A stretch of DNA of 64,000 bases from Flavobacteriaceae bacterium (GCA_009926065.1 RFPP01000007.1:1-64000), one strand, 5' to 3'. Positions 1-11,022 are shown, counted from the stretch's first letter. Numbers and translations are program-made. Notes: generated from the sequence alone by a model not told the origin.

Positions 1-27
1 TACTCTAACCAGCTGAGCTACGAGACT
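1..27 (-). tRNA. tRNA, 5' part only (probably tRNA-Ile of the rRNA operon), truncated by window edge
   Basis: Reverse complement AGTCTCG-TA-GCTC-AGCTGGTTA-GAGTA matches tRNA acceptor plus D-arm; sits directly downstream of 16S as in 16S-Ile-Ala-23S operons. Anticodon not visible. Confidence 0.8.
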
Positions 28-221
28 CTGTTTTTCTTTATTATTTAAAAATTAAAAAATTTAATAATTCAAAAATGCTTTCCATCTTTCAATCTTTAAA
101 TCCTTTCAATCTTTAAATTGTATATTTTGAACCAACAGCGAGAGTAAAAGAAATTAGTAACAATCCCTTTGTGTTTTCGTCTTTTCTTGTGGCTGAAGTA
201 AACCTCTAAACCACAAGCTCT

Positions 222-1502
<1,281 letters not shown>

Positions 1503-1708
1503 TATGTTGTAATAAATTATTTGACGACTCTCTCAAGGAAATTTTCCTAACTTTTTTACTCTCATTTTTGTTCTAAGACTTGCATCTTAAAACGGCTGTC
1601 AATTCAATATGTCTATGAACGTGTTAACTTTTTATCAAAAACTGAAAATGGATAATGAAATCCCAAATTGAAATCCCATATTACATCACTTGTCTTGTAA
1701 AGCGGGTG

Positions 1709-1738
1709 CAAAAGTACAATATCTTTTTAATCTAACAA
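1709..1738 (-). promoter_or_regulatory. rRNA operon promoter P1 (Bacteroidetes sigma-A type)
   Basis: Minus strand TTG-N19-TACTTTTG, matching the Bacteroidetes TTG/TAnnTTTG consensus. Confidence 0.7.
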
Positions 1739-1832
1739 GGACATTGACGCTTTTTTTTAAAAGATTTTTACTTTATATTCTCTAGCGTTGCTTAAATCCT
1801 TGATAGTGATATTATTGGACCCGACAGGGGGG

Positions 1833-1864
1833 CAAAGATAAAAAAAACTTTTACTCGATACCAA
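1833..1864 (-). promoter_or_regulatory. rRNA operon promoter P2 (Bacteroidetes sigma-A type)
   Basis: Minus strand TTG-N21-TATCTTTG followed by GC-rich discriminator CCCCCCTGTCGGG. Confidence 0.5.
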
Positions 1865-2138
1865 AAAAAATCGTCCTAAAACAAAAAAAAATAGTCAAAG
1901 GAGTTGGAACTAAAAACACATAAAAAAAAATGGCGTTTAAACAAATGACCTAGCCCGGAGTGCAACGAAAGCCCCGAAGGTTGAAAAACTTAGTTTTACA
2001 AAATAAAAACAGCAACCAAAGCAAGCTGATTTTTATTCTAACTAAAACTCGTTTTTTAAACAAGGGCTTAAAGTGGAAAGCCGGAGGTGGCTTCAAAAAA
2101 AACTGCAAATAGATGCAGTTTAATTTAGAATTAAATTG

Positions 2139-2369
2139 TTATTCTTTCTCGTATCGTTCCATTTCACGATCGTAAAACTCATTGGCTTGAAGTATTAAAC
2201 CTTCCATTTCGGCATTGAGTTCTGCTTCGTCAAGGTCTTCAGGTTCTTCCATAAATTCGACCTCATCATTATTTAGATTGATGATAAATCTGGGATAATC
2301 AAGGTGAATAATGAAGATATCGTTTGGAAAATCGGTGTTGTCACCAAGTAAAAATTTAGGTAATTCCAT
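2139..2369 (-). CDS. Small acidic conserved hypothetical protein
   Basis: 76 aa ORF, acidic, no overlap with stronger ORF. Confidence 0.75.
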   Translation of the reverse strand: MELPKFLLGDNTDFPNDIFIIHLDYPRFIINLNNDEVEFMEEPEDLDEAELNAEMEGLILQANEFYDREMERYEKE

Positions 2370-2425
2370 GTTTGTTGTTAATTTGGTTATTTGATTATTT
2401 GGTTGTTGGCAAACTAACTTTAGAA

Positions 2426-3337
2426 CTATTTGTCTGATAAAATGACTGGTGCACTTCCTTTTCCATTCATAAAAATTATTTTGGTATTTGGTGAAGCGGC
2501 CAATTCTTTTTGAGCTTTTATTTGTTCGTATTGCAATTGCTTTTCGGTCAAACCAAGAGCAATAATCCTTTGATAGTCGGCAATACCTTGTGCTTCGACT
2601 CTTTTACGTTCTGCTTCTTGTTTTTCTTTTTGGAGTACGAAAGTCATTTTTTGCGCGTCTTGCTCGGCATTAATTTTACTTTCGATAGACAACTTAACTG
2701 AAGCGGGAAGGTTGATATTTCTGATTAAAAGTTGCTCTAAAATAAGTCCTCTCGTTTTGAAGTCAGCTTCTATACTTTTATAAATTCGTTGTTGAAATTC
2801 GTTTCTTTTTGTGGAGTACAATGCTACTGCATCATAATAAACTGCGTTATCACGAATTCGGGTTCTAGTTACAGGACGTACAATTTTATCGATGTAATCG
2901 ACACCAATTTGTTTGTATATTTTTGGAGATTCAGTAGGTGAAACACGATATAAAACGGTTAAATCGATCACTACTTCCAGTCCATCGTTTGACAATACTC
3001 GAATGGCGTCGTCACCTTCTTGAGCTCCTTCACCGTGAATGGCCGACATGGTATAATTTTGAGTTTGAATGTCAAATTCGGTAATATCCATAAGTGGATT
3101 AATCACATTTAAACCGCTTTCTAATATACCGGGCTGAACGTTTCCATAGAGTGATTGCACCCCAACTTTTCCTGCATCTATTTGTTTAAAGGTAGATGAC
3201 ATAAGTCCAAGTACTATTGCAATTACGGCACCCACTTTAAAAGGGCGAGCAAATTTTGTTAAAGTTGAATTACTATTTGACAAAGATGATCCTATTAAGA
3301 ATAGAATAATACCAATAATTATTGTAAAGATTACCAT
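2426..3337 (-). CDS. Prohibitin/SPFH (band 7) family membrane protein
   Basis: N-terminal TM segment, GVQSLYGNVQPGILESGLNVINP, SPFH-like core and coiled-coil tail. Confidence 0.9.
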   Translation of the reverse strand: MVIFTIIIGIILFLIGSSLSNSNSTLTKFARPFKVGAVIAIVLGLMSSTFKQIDAGKVGVQSLYGNVQPGILESGLNVINPLMDITEFDIQTQNYTMSAIHGEGAQEGDDAIRVLSNDGLEVVIDLTVLYRVSPTESPKIYKQIGVDYIDKIVRPVTRTRIRDNAVYYDAVALYSTKRNEFQQRIYKSIEADFKTRGLILEQLLIRNINLPASVKLSIESKINAEQDAQKMTFVLQKEKQEAERKRVEAQGIADYQRIIALGLTEKQLQYEQIKAQKELAASPNTKIIFMNGKGSAPVILSDK

Positions 3338-3349
3338 TTGAAATAAAAT

Positions 3350-4729
3350 TTAATTAATTGATTTTTGAAGTTGTTGTTTTGTTAATTTGTTAAAGCGAAG
3401 ATACAAAAATAAAGCTGCGGTTGACAATCCAGCTAGAAGGCCTATCCACACACCAACAGATTTTAATTCGGTGTATTTTCCAAGGAAAAATGAGGTTGGA
3501 AATCCAATTACCCAATAGGCTACAAAAGTAATATACATGGGTATTTTTACATCTTGTAAACCTCTCAGGGCTCCAAGTACCACTACTTGAATTCCATCTG
3601 ATATTTGAAAAACGGCAGCTACTAATAATAATTTTGAGGCAATAATTATAACTTCTTTATTTTCTATTGCTTGACTTACATTCTCCATATTTAGAAACAA
3701 ATGCGGCAAAAAGTTATGTAAAATAACAAACAGGAGTCCGAAAAAGGTTTCAAGTATTATTGTAAATATAAATACTGATCTTGCTACGATTATTAAATTT
3801 TTATAATCCATTAAACCCTTGTTATATCCTACTCGAATTGTTGCTGCGACGCTAAGTCCCATGGCAAACATGAAAGTTGTTGTGGCTAAGGTTAGAGCAA
3901 TTTGATTAGCCGCTTGACTGGTTTTTCCTATTGAGCCGCAAAGCCAAATTGCGGCTGTAAAAAGTGCTACTTCAAATAGCATTTGCATTGCGGAGGGAAT
4001 TCCAAGGCTTGCTATTTTTTTTAGCATTGATTTTTTAATTTCACGGAAATTAAAATTCTTAAAATAAGGTTTTAAATGAGTGTTATTTTTCATTATATAA
4101 TGCATAAAAACAACCATCAATATTCTTGAGATAACCGTTCCAAGTGCGGCACCAATTATTCCTAATTTAGGAAATATCCAGACACCGTAAATTAAAAAGT
4201 AATTAATAATAATATGAATTATATTGGCCATAAAAATGGCATACATAGAGTACTTTGTTTTTGATAATCCGTCAGCAAATTGCTTGTAACCTTGAAAAAT
4301 AATTACTGGAATGAGTGAAAATGCTACCCAATCTATATAGGGACTAGCTAAATCTATTACTTCTTTTGGCTGTTGCATAATAAACATAATTGGCTTAGCC
4401 AGAACAATTAAAACAAAAATAAATATCCCTAAAATCACGCAAGATAATAGTCCATGATGAAAAACAGAACGTATTTTTTTGGTATCATTTTCGGCATCTG
4501 CCATAGAAACTAGAGGAGTTATAGCTGTTGAAAATCCAATTCCTAGGGACATTCCAATAAAAACAAAACTACCACCAAGTGAAACTGCGGCCAATTCGGT
4601 TGATCCTAAATTACCAACCATCATGTTGTCTACAATTGAAATCAAGGTATGACCCAACATACCTAAAATTACGGGATAAGCTAATTTTATATTATAAGAA
4701 AACTCTTTAGTGTATTGGGATAAATTCAA
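3350..4729 (-). CDS. MATE family efflux transporter
   Basis: 12-TM protein with LISIVDNMMVGNLGSTELAAVSL motif. Confidence 0.93.
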   Translation of the reverse strand: MNLSQYTKEFSYNIKLAYPVILGMLGHTLISIVDNMMVGNLGSTELAAVSLGGSFVFIGMSLGIGFSTAITPLVSMADAENDTKKIRSVFHHGLLSCVILGIFIFVLIVLAKPIMFIMQQPKEVIDLASPYIDWVAFSLIPVIIFQGYKQFADGLSKTKYSMYAIFMANIIHIIINYFLIYGVWIFPKLGIIGAALGTVISRILMVVFMHYIMKNNTHLKPYFKNFNFREIKKSMLKKIASLGIPSAMQMLFEVALFTAAIWLCGSIGKTSQAANQIALTLATTTFMFAMGLSVAATIRVGYNKGLMDYKNLIIVARSVFIFTIILETFFGLLFVILHNFLPHLFLNMENVSQAIENKEVIIIASKLLLVAAVFQISDGIQVVVLGALRGLQDVKIPMYITFVAYWVIGFPTSFFLGKYTELKSVGVWIGLLAGLSTAALFLYLRFNKLTKQQLQKSIN

Positions 4730-4832
4730 TGTATTTTATTTTTAGCAAAAGTAATTATATAATTCTTATATATAATGTAATTCTAATATTTAATGATAAT
4801 TTATTAATTTTGTTATACTAAAAACACTTATT

Positions 4833-5852
4833 ATGCAAAGAAAATTACTTCTATTGGCAATACTTAATAGTTTTGCTTTATTTTCACAAACTATCTTTCA
4901 AGATAATTTATCCAATTACACAATTGGACAAACATTAAGCGGACAGGGAACTTGGACCAACAATTCTTCCTCAGCAGGAACTGGAGCATGCGCTGGAGCC
5001 ATTTGCACCAATGCTTCAGTTGTAACTCCAGGATTTAGTTATACAAATTATGGAACTTCTACAAAATCATTACAATTATTGGCTGATACTGATGGTTGTG
5101 GGACAATGTTTACTCCAGTAACTAGCGGTGATATTTATGTTGGATTTATGATCAATTTAAGTAGTGCTGCAACTAGCCCAAATGATTTTTTTAGAGTTAA
5201 CAATGGAAATTCATTTGTAACCGGGTTTAGAGTGTTTGTTAAAACAGTATCTGCTAATACTTTTTCAATCGGTATAAGCAAAGGAGGCACTGGAAATGCA
5301 GTGGTATACACAACAAATTCCTATGCATTTAATCAAGATTGTTTGTTAATTTTAAAATATTCTCAATTATCGGGAGCTGCAGATGATATTTTGAATTTAT
5401 ATGTTAATCCTGTAATTGCTAATGGAGTACCAGCTACACCAGACGCATCAACAAGTTTAGGAACAGATCAATCTGGCAATATTGACCGATTGGTATTTAG
5501 ACAAAATGCAACTGCTACACCTTCAGGTAGAGCTGGATTAGTGAGTGTTTCAAGATCATGGACAGGTTTGATTTTTCCTAATTTGACTGTTCCACAATAT
5601 GAAAAAGAGATTTTCACCATCAATAGTAAAAATGCAAAAACCGGTATACTAAACATTAATTCTAATAAGAATTTAGAGAATATATCCTTACTTATTTACA
5701 GTTTGGACGGAAAATTAGTAGAAAATAGAACTGTCAGTCTAATAGATTCTGAAAATTCGATTGCTATTAATCCGATTCAAAATAGCGGGGTTTATATCGT
5801 TTCAATTAAAGGAAACGGGGTAAATTACAATCAGAAAATTTATGTAGAATAA
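4833..5852 (+). CDS. Secreted protein with T9SS type A C-terminal sorting domain
   Basis: Signal peptide; C-term LENISLLIYSLDGKLVENRTVSL...SGVYIVSIKGNGVNYNQKIYVE. Confidence 0.85.
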   Translation: MQRKLLLLAILNSFALFSQTIFQDNLSNYTIGQTLSGQGTWTNNSSSAGTGACAGAICTNASVVTPGFSYTNYGTSTKSLQLLADTDGCGTMFTPVTSGDIYVGFMINLSSAATSPNDFFRVNNGNSFVTGFRVFVKTVSANTFSIGISKGGTGNAVVYTTNSYAFNQDCLLILKYSQLSGAADDILNLYVNPVIANGVPATPDASTSLGTDQSGNIDRLVFRQNATATPSGRAGLVSVSRSWTGLIFPNLTVPQYEKEIFTINSKNAKTGILNINSNKNLENISLLIYSLDGKLVENRTVSLIDSENSIAINPIQNSGVYIVSIKGNGVNYNQKIYVE

Positions 5853-5865
5853 AACTATTATAAAC

Positions 5866-5897
5866 AAAAAAGCCCTGCAATTGCGGGGCTTTTTTTT
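5866..5897. terminator. Bidirectional intrinsic terminator
   Basis: AAAAAGCCCTGCAATTGCGGGGCTTTTTTT between convergent genes. Confidence 0.85.
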
Positions 5898-5911
5898 ATT
5901 ATAAATTCAAA

Positions 5912-7546
5912 CTACTTTTCGATTTCTCGCAATGATTCCATTTTTTTGTGAGCTAGGAAACCAGTAATATCTTCAAAATGTTCTTTTACTCTTTTATTCC
6001 CAAATTCGAAAACTTTGGTTGCTAAACCATCAAGGAAATCTCTATCGTGAGAAACTAGAATTAAAGTTCCATCAAAATCACGAAGTGCGTCTTTAATAAT
6101 GTCTTTCGTTTTCATATCCAAGTGATTCGAAGGCTCATCAAGAATTAGAAGATTTACTGGTTCAAGCAATAATTTAATCATAGCCAAACGCGTTTTTTCA
6201 CCTCCAGAAAGTACTTTTACTTTTTTGGTAACGTCATCACCGTGAAACATAAAAGCTCCCAAAATATCTTTAATTTTTGTTCGAACATCACCCACTGCAA
6301 TATTATCTATTGTTTCAAAAATGGTTGCATTTTCATCTAATAAAGCGGCTTGATTTTGGGCAAAGTAACCTATTTGAGCATTATGACCAATTTCAACGCT
6401 ACCATCATTAATTTCAATTTGCTTCATTATGGCTTTAATCATTGTAGATTTACCTTCACCATTTTTACCTACAAATGCAACTTTTTGTCCGCGTTCAATT
6501 ACCATATTGGCATTTTCAAAAACCACATGATCACCATATGATTTAGACAATTCTTTAACGATTACTGGATATTGACCTGAACGAGCAGCTGGAGGGAATT
6601 TTAATTTTAATGCTGAAGTATCTACTTCATCCACCTGAACAATTACCAATTTTTCAAGCATTTTCACTCTCGATTGAACGGCATCTGTTTTTGAAAACGT
6701 ACCTTTAAATCGGTCGATGAACGCTCTATTATCAGCAATCATTTTTTGTTGCTCATCGTAGGCTTTTTGTTGGTGAATTCGGCGGTCTTTTCTAAGTTCT
6801 AGGTAATGAGAATATTTGGCTTTATAGTCGTATATTCTTCCCATAGTTACCTCAATAGTTCTATTGGTAATGTTATCCACAAAAGCCCTATCGTGAGAAA
6901 TAACCACAACTGCTTTAGCAGAATTTATCAAGAAATCTTCCAGCCATTGAATACTTTCAATATCCATGTGGTTGGTAGGCTCATCAAGCAAAATAAGATC
7001 TGGTTTTTTTAAAAGGATTTTCGCCAATTCGATTCTCATTCTCCAACCACCAGAAAATTCAGATGTTTGACGCGTAAAATCTTCACGCAAGAAACCTAAT
7101 CCGAATAAGATTTTTTCTACCTCGGCTTCATAATTCACTTCTTCAATTGCATAGTATTTTTCACTTAGGTCAGAAACTCTTTCAATCAATTTCATGTAAT
7201 CGTCACTTTCATAATCGGTGCGAACAGTTAACTGCTCATTTATAGCATCGATTTCCGATTTCATAGAAAATATTTCACCAAACGCTTTCGAGGCTTCTTC
7301 CACAACAGTAGCTCCGTCAGTAGTAAGTAAATGCTGGGGCAAATAGGCAATTACAGCTTCTTTTGGTGCAGAGATATTTCCGGTTGATGGCTTAGTTTGA
7401 CCAGAAATTATCTTTAATAATGTAGATTTTCCAGCCCCATTTTTACCCATTAGGGCAATTTTATCATTTTCATTAATCGAGAAAGTTACATCGCTAAAAA
7501 GAGTAGTTCCGCCAAATTGGACAGAAATATCATTGACTGTAATCAT
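5912..7546 (-). CDS. ABC-F family ATP-binding protein
   Basis: Two ABC domains: GKNGAGKSTLLK, SGGWRMRIELA, GKNGEGKSTMIK, LSGGEKTRLAM; no TM. Confidence 0.95.
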   Translation of the reverse strand: MITVNDISVQFGGTTLFSDVTFSINENDKIALMGKNGAGKSTLLKIISGQTKPSTGNISAPKEAVIAYLPQHLLTTDGATVVEEASKAFGEIFSMKSEIDAINEQLTVRTDYESDDYMKLIERVSDLSEKYYAIEEVNYEAEVEKILFGLGFLREDFTRQTSEFSGGWRMRIELAKILLKKPDLILLDEPTNHMDIESIQWLEDFLINSAKAVVVISHDRAFVDNITNRTIEVTMGRIYDYKAKYSHYLELRKDRRIHQQKAYDEQQKMIADNRAFIDRFKGTFSKTDAVQSRVKMLEKLVIVQVDEVDTSALKLKFPPAARSGQYPVIVKELSKSYGDHVVFENANMVIERGQKVAFVGKNGEGKSTMIKAIMKQIEINDGSVEIGHNAQIGYFAQNQAALLDENATIFETIDNIAVGDVRTKIKDILGAFMFHGDDVTKKVKVLSGGEKTRLAMIKLLLEPVNLLILDEPSNHLDMKTKDIIKDALRDFDGTLILVSHDRDFLDGLATKVFEFGNKRVKEHFEDITGFLAHKKMESLREIEK

Positions 7547-7621
7547 TTTATATTTTTTGATTTTAAAGGTGCAAAGATAGATTAAAATCAGATACAGTCA
7601 ATTGGAAAAATAGCGTCGAAT

Positions 7622-7840
7622 TTAAATACTCATTCGGAATTCTTCAATAACAGGATTGGCTTTACCGAAATCTACTTCTTGGATAAATAGTTCCACGGCC
7701 AAATCAGAATTGCCAAAACCAGCCAACCTTGCCGATTGAATGTTGTCTTTTTTTATTGTTGCAACCCCTACTGACTCGATTTTTTCTTGAAGAGCTAAAG
7801 CTAAAACTTCGCTTCCCGAAAATATTTTTATTAAACCCAT
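7622..7840 (-). CDS. DUF2007-like putative signal transducing protein
   Basis: 72 aa, FSGSEVLALALQEKIESVGV...LFIQEVDFGKANPVIEEF pattern. Confidence 0.7.
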   Translation of the reverse strand: MGLIKIFSGSEVLALALQEKIESVGVATIKKDNIQSARLAGFGNSDLAVELFIQEVDFGKANPVIEEFRMSI

Positions 7841-7872
7841 TTTATATAATTAAGATCTATGACATTAAATTA

Positions 7873-8211
7873 TTAGTAAAGCAAGTATTGTTTAGATTTA
7901 TTTCTCCAACCTGCTTGATTTTCATATTCTACAAAGTAAATTTTCAAATCGGCTTGATTTTCATATCTCACGAAGTACAATTTCTTTTTGGCTTGATTTT
8001 CATATTTTGTAAAAAACCATTTGCCGTTATTCTTACCTGCTTGATTTTCATAATTTACTTTGTAAACTAATAAATCTGCCTGATTTTCATAATCTACAGC
8101 ATAAACTTTAACTGCTGCTTGATTTTCATATTCCGTGACAAAAACTTTTTGTGCATTACAAAATGAAATAGAACAAAATACTAAACTAAGGGACCAAAAT
8201 AAATTCTTCAT
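7873..8211 (-). CDS. Secreted YENQA-repeat protein, DUF6150 / 7(1) septoil-knot-like
   Basis: Start reassigned to M27 (MKNLFWSLSLVFCSISFCNAQ signal peptide); six x-Y-x-V-x-YENQA repeats ending in GWRNKSK. Confidence 0.8.
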   Translation of the reverse strand: MKNLFWSLSLVFCSISFCNAQKVFVTEYENQAAVKVYAVDYENQADLLVYKVNYENQAGKNNGKWFFTKYENQAKKKLYFVRYENQADLKIYFVEYENQAGWRNKSKQYLLY

Positions 8212-8260
8212 AAAACATAAAAATTTAGGGTTATTTGATTCAAATATACAAATTAAAATT

Positions 8261-9295
8261 CTATAAATCGAAATGAAATTCTTTATCATTGTTAAACCAC
8301 AATTGCCCTTTCTTAACTTCTAATTGACAATCAAAATTATTAGTAAATAATGCTCCAGTTCCGAGACCTTGAGGCATAGTATTTTGTTTTAAAAATGTCC
8401 ATTGTGCAATTGCATTTAATCCAATATTACTTTCTAAAGCAGAAGTAATCCACCACTTGATATTGTATTTTTCAGCCCATAAAATCCACTCGTTTGTACC
8501 CCGAAAACCACCCAAAAAACTAGGTTTCAAAATGATGTATTGGGGCATTATTTTTAGTAATAATTGTTCTTTATCTTCCAATGAAAACACGCCAATTAGT
8601 TCTTCATCTAAAGCGATAGGAATTGGGGTCGATTTACACAACTCTGACATACTGTCAGTATTGTTTTTTTGTATAGGTTGCTCTATACTATGTAATTTAA
8701 AACCAGATAATTGATTTAATTTATTTAAAGCTTCACTTTTATCAAAAGCACCGTTTGCATCTACTCTAATTTCGACTTCTTCTGGGGTGAAATTTTGTCG
8801 AATATAACCTAATAATTTCAATTCTTCATTGAAATCTATGGCTCCAATTTTAAGTTTTAAACAGTGGAAACCCTCGGCTAATTTTACCTCGATTTGTTGC
8901 TTCATGAAAGCTTCGTTTCCCATCCAAATTAACCCGTTAATTGGAATGGATTTTTGACCATCTGTAAAGGAAGAAGGAAAGAGTAAAAAAGGGTTTTCAC
9001 TTGCCAAAGATTGGAACGCCATTTCGACCCCAAATTGTATTGATGGAAACTCAATTAAAGCCTCCCAAAGTTGGTCAACACCAAGATGAATATTTTCACA
9101 AGTCCAAGCTAATTTTTCTTCATAATCTGGTCGGTCGTCACAACTTAATCCACGAAGAATTCCGCACTCGCCTACTCCTTTTTTTTGATTATTTTCAATG
9201 ATAATAAACCAGGTTTCTTTATGAGTCATTACTCCACGGGAAGTCCCTGATGGTTGTTTAAAATCTAAAATATATTTGTAATAGTTAGCTTTCAA
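8261..9295 (-). CDS. menC: o-succinylbenzoate synthase (enolase superfamily)
   Basis: KLKIGAIDFNEEL, RVDANGAF, EQPI, ALDEELIG catalytic motifs; next to menA/menB. Confidence 0.88.
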   Translation of the reverse strand: MKANYYKYILDFKQPSGTSRGVMTHKETWFIIIENNQKKGVGECGILRGLSCDDRPDYEEKLAWTCENIHLGVDQLWEALIEFPSIQFGVEMAFQSLASENPFLLFPSSFTDGQKSIPINGLIWMGNEAFMKQQIEVKLAEGFHCLKLKIGAIDFNEELKLLGYIRQNFTPEEVEIRVDANGAFDKSEALNKLNQLSGFKLHSIEQPIQKNNTDSMSELCKSTPIPIALDEELIGVFSLEDKEQLLLKIMPQYIILKPSFLGGFRGTNEWILWAEKYNIKWWITSALESNIGLNAIAQWTFLKQNTMPQGLGTGALFTNNFDCQLEVKKGQLWFNNDKEFHFDL

Positions 9296-9308
9296 ATTTA
9301 AAATTAAA

Positions 9309-9986
9309 TTACAATTCTATACAATCGCCGATATCTAAAATCATTAAATCTTTGCCTTTATCGAAAAATTTCTTGATTGCTTGGTCTTTATTTATTTCAA
9401 TATAACCGAAAGTATCGTAATGATAACCAAGGATTTTATCGCATTCTACAAAATCAGAGGCTATAATTGCGTCTTCAACATCCATGGTAAAGTTATTTCC
9501 TATTGGTAAAATAGCTAAATCCAATTTAGTTCGCATAGGAATTAGTTTCATATCCAAGGTTAGTGCGGTATCACCCGCAATATAAATGTTTTTTCTTTCA
9601 CCTTCAATTACAAAACCTCCAGGATTTCCTCCATAGGTACCATCAGGAAAAGAGCTAGAGTGGATTGCGTTTACATATTTCAAATTCCCAAATTCAAAAT
9701 TCCAACTCCCACCATGATTCATGGGATGTGATTGAAATCCTTTTTTACCGTAATAAGTAGCTATTTCTGCATTGGAAATAATTACAGCATTGGTCCTTTT
9801 TGCGATAGCTTCAACATCTAAAATATGATCTTGATGGGCGTGAGTAAGCAAAATATAATCCGCTTCCAAGCTATTTATATCGATATGTGATGCCTTTGGA
9901 TTCGCAGAAATGAATGGATCAACAATAATATCAATATCAGCAATAGTAATACCTAAAGAGGCATGTCCGTAAAAAGTAATTTTCAT
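9309..9986 (-). CDS. Metallo-beta-lactamase fold metal-dependent hydrolase (UPF0173-like)
   Basis: THAHQDHILD motif, GDTALTLDMKLI, DLAILPIGNNFTM. Confidence 0.88.
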   Translation of the reverse strand: MKITFYGHASLGITIADIDIIVDPFISANPKASHIDINSLEADYILLTHAHQDHILDVEAIAKRTNAVIISNAEIATYYGKKGFQSHPMNHGGSWNFEFGNLKYVNAIHSSSFPDGTYGGNPGGFVIEGERKNIYIAGDTALTLDMKLIPMRTKLDLAILPIGNNFTMDVEDAIIASDFVECDKILGYHYDTFGYIEINKDQAIKKFFDKGKDLMILDIGDCIEL

Positions 9987-10005
9987 TATATAATAAGTTA
10001 AATAA

Positions 10006-10941
10006 TTATCTACCTCCTAAAAATAGATTCACGAAAAGATCTTGAAAAAAATAAATCATGCTCAGTGACAATAAAACTGATAAAGCAAACGTGCTTAAAG
10101 CAACTTTTTTAAGTTCTGGATCTAATTCTTTCGGATTTTTGTTGGTGTAAACTGTTTTTAAGTGCTTGAAAAGTGGAAAAAAAGCAATTGCATATAAATA
10201 TTGATCAAAAGTAAAATCTTTAAAATAAGAGAACCCAACTATTAAAATCATCGCTGAAATAATTAAAAAGTAATGATAGATTTTTGCATTACGAGTTCCC
10301 ATTTTTACCACAATTGTATTCTTATTTGACTTTCTATCCGATTCCTCGTCTCTCATGTTATTCAAATTAAGTACAGCTACACTTAATAAACCTATTGAAG
10401 TTGCTGGTAAAATTAACATCCAATCCATTTCTTTAGCAAACATAAAATAGATTCCTAAAGTACTAACCAGACCGAAAAAAATAAAAACAAATAAATCTCC
10501 GAAACCTCTGTAGCCATAGGCTGAATTTCCAACAGTATATCGAATTGCGGAGGCAATTGCTAGTATTCCAAGAAGTAAATAAATAAAGGAAAAAAGTAGA
10601 TTATAATCTTTAAATGCAACATAAATTAGTGCAATTGCAGAAAGCAGTGTAAGTAAAGACGTAATTATTAATGCGTTTTTCATCTGTTTAGGAGAAATTA
10701 CACCACTTTGAATGGCACGTTTTGGTCCAACACGATCTGCATTATCAGTTCCTTTGATTCCATCACCATAATCATTGGCAAAATTGGATAATATTTGAAA
10801 TCCTAGAGTAGTTAAAAGCGCTAAAATAACAATATTCCAGTTGAAGAGAGCTTGTGACATAGCATAAAAACTCCCCACAATAATACCAGATACCGATAAA
10901 GGCAAAGTTCTCAAACGTGCGGCATGAATCCAGTGTTTCAT
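10006..10941 (-). CDS. menA: 1,4-dihydroxy-2-naphthoate octaprenyltransferase
   Basis: UbiA-family NFANDYGDGIKGTDNADRVGPKRA and NNMRDEESDRKSNKNTIVVKMG. Confidence 0.93.
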   Translation of the reverse strand: MKHWIHAARLRTLPLSVSGIIVGSFYAMSQALFNWNIVILALLTTLGFQILSNFANDYGDGIKGTDNADRVGPKRAIQSGVISPKQMKNALIITSLLTLLSAIALIYVAFKDYNLLFSFIYLLLGILAIASAIRYTVGNSAYGYRGFGDLFVFIFFGLVSTLGIYFMFAKEMDWMLILPATSIGLLSVAVLNLNNMRDEESDRKSNKNTIVVKMGTRNAKIYHYFLIISAMILIVGFSYFKDFTFDQYLYAIAFFPLFKHLKTVYTNKNPKELDPELKKVALSTFALSVLLSLSMIYFFQDLFVNLFLGGR

Positions 10942-11022
10942 TTTTTTTTGTTTAAAGTTTGAGGTTTAAATCGGTTTAAAGTATATTATTTAACAACTTT
11001 AAACACGGAACAAAATCTGTTT

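Noticed and set aside
7729-8070. 113-aa ORF on + strand
   Set aside because: Antisense to the DUF2007-like and YENQA genes; low-complexity hydrophobic translation of the repeat antisense.
7890-8160. Regularly spaced short direct repeats resembling a CRISPR array (TTGATTTTCATA about every 40 bp)
   Set aside because: In frame with the YENQA protein repeats, spacing irregular, spacers encode beta-strand residues; not CRISPR.
8212-8289. N-terminal 26 aa of the 138-aa YENQA ORF
   Set aside because: Overlaps menC and precedes a clear signal peptide start at 8211.
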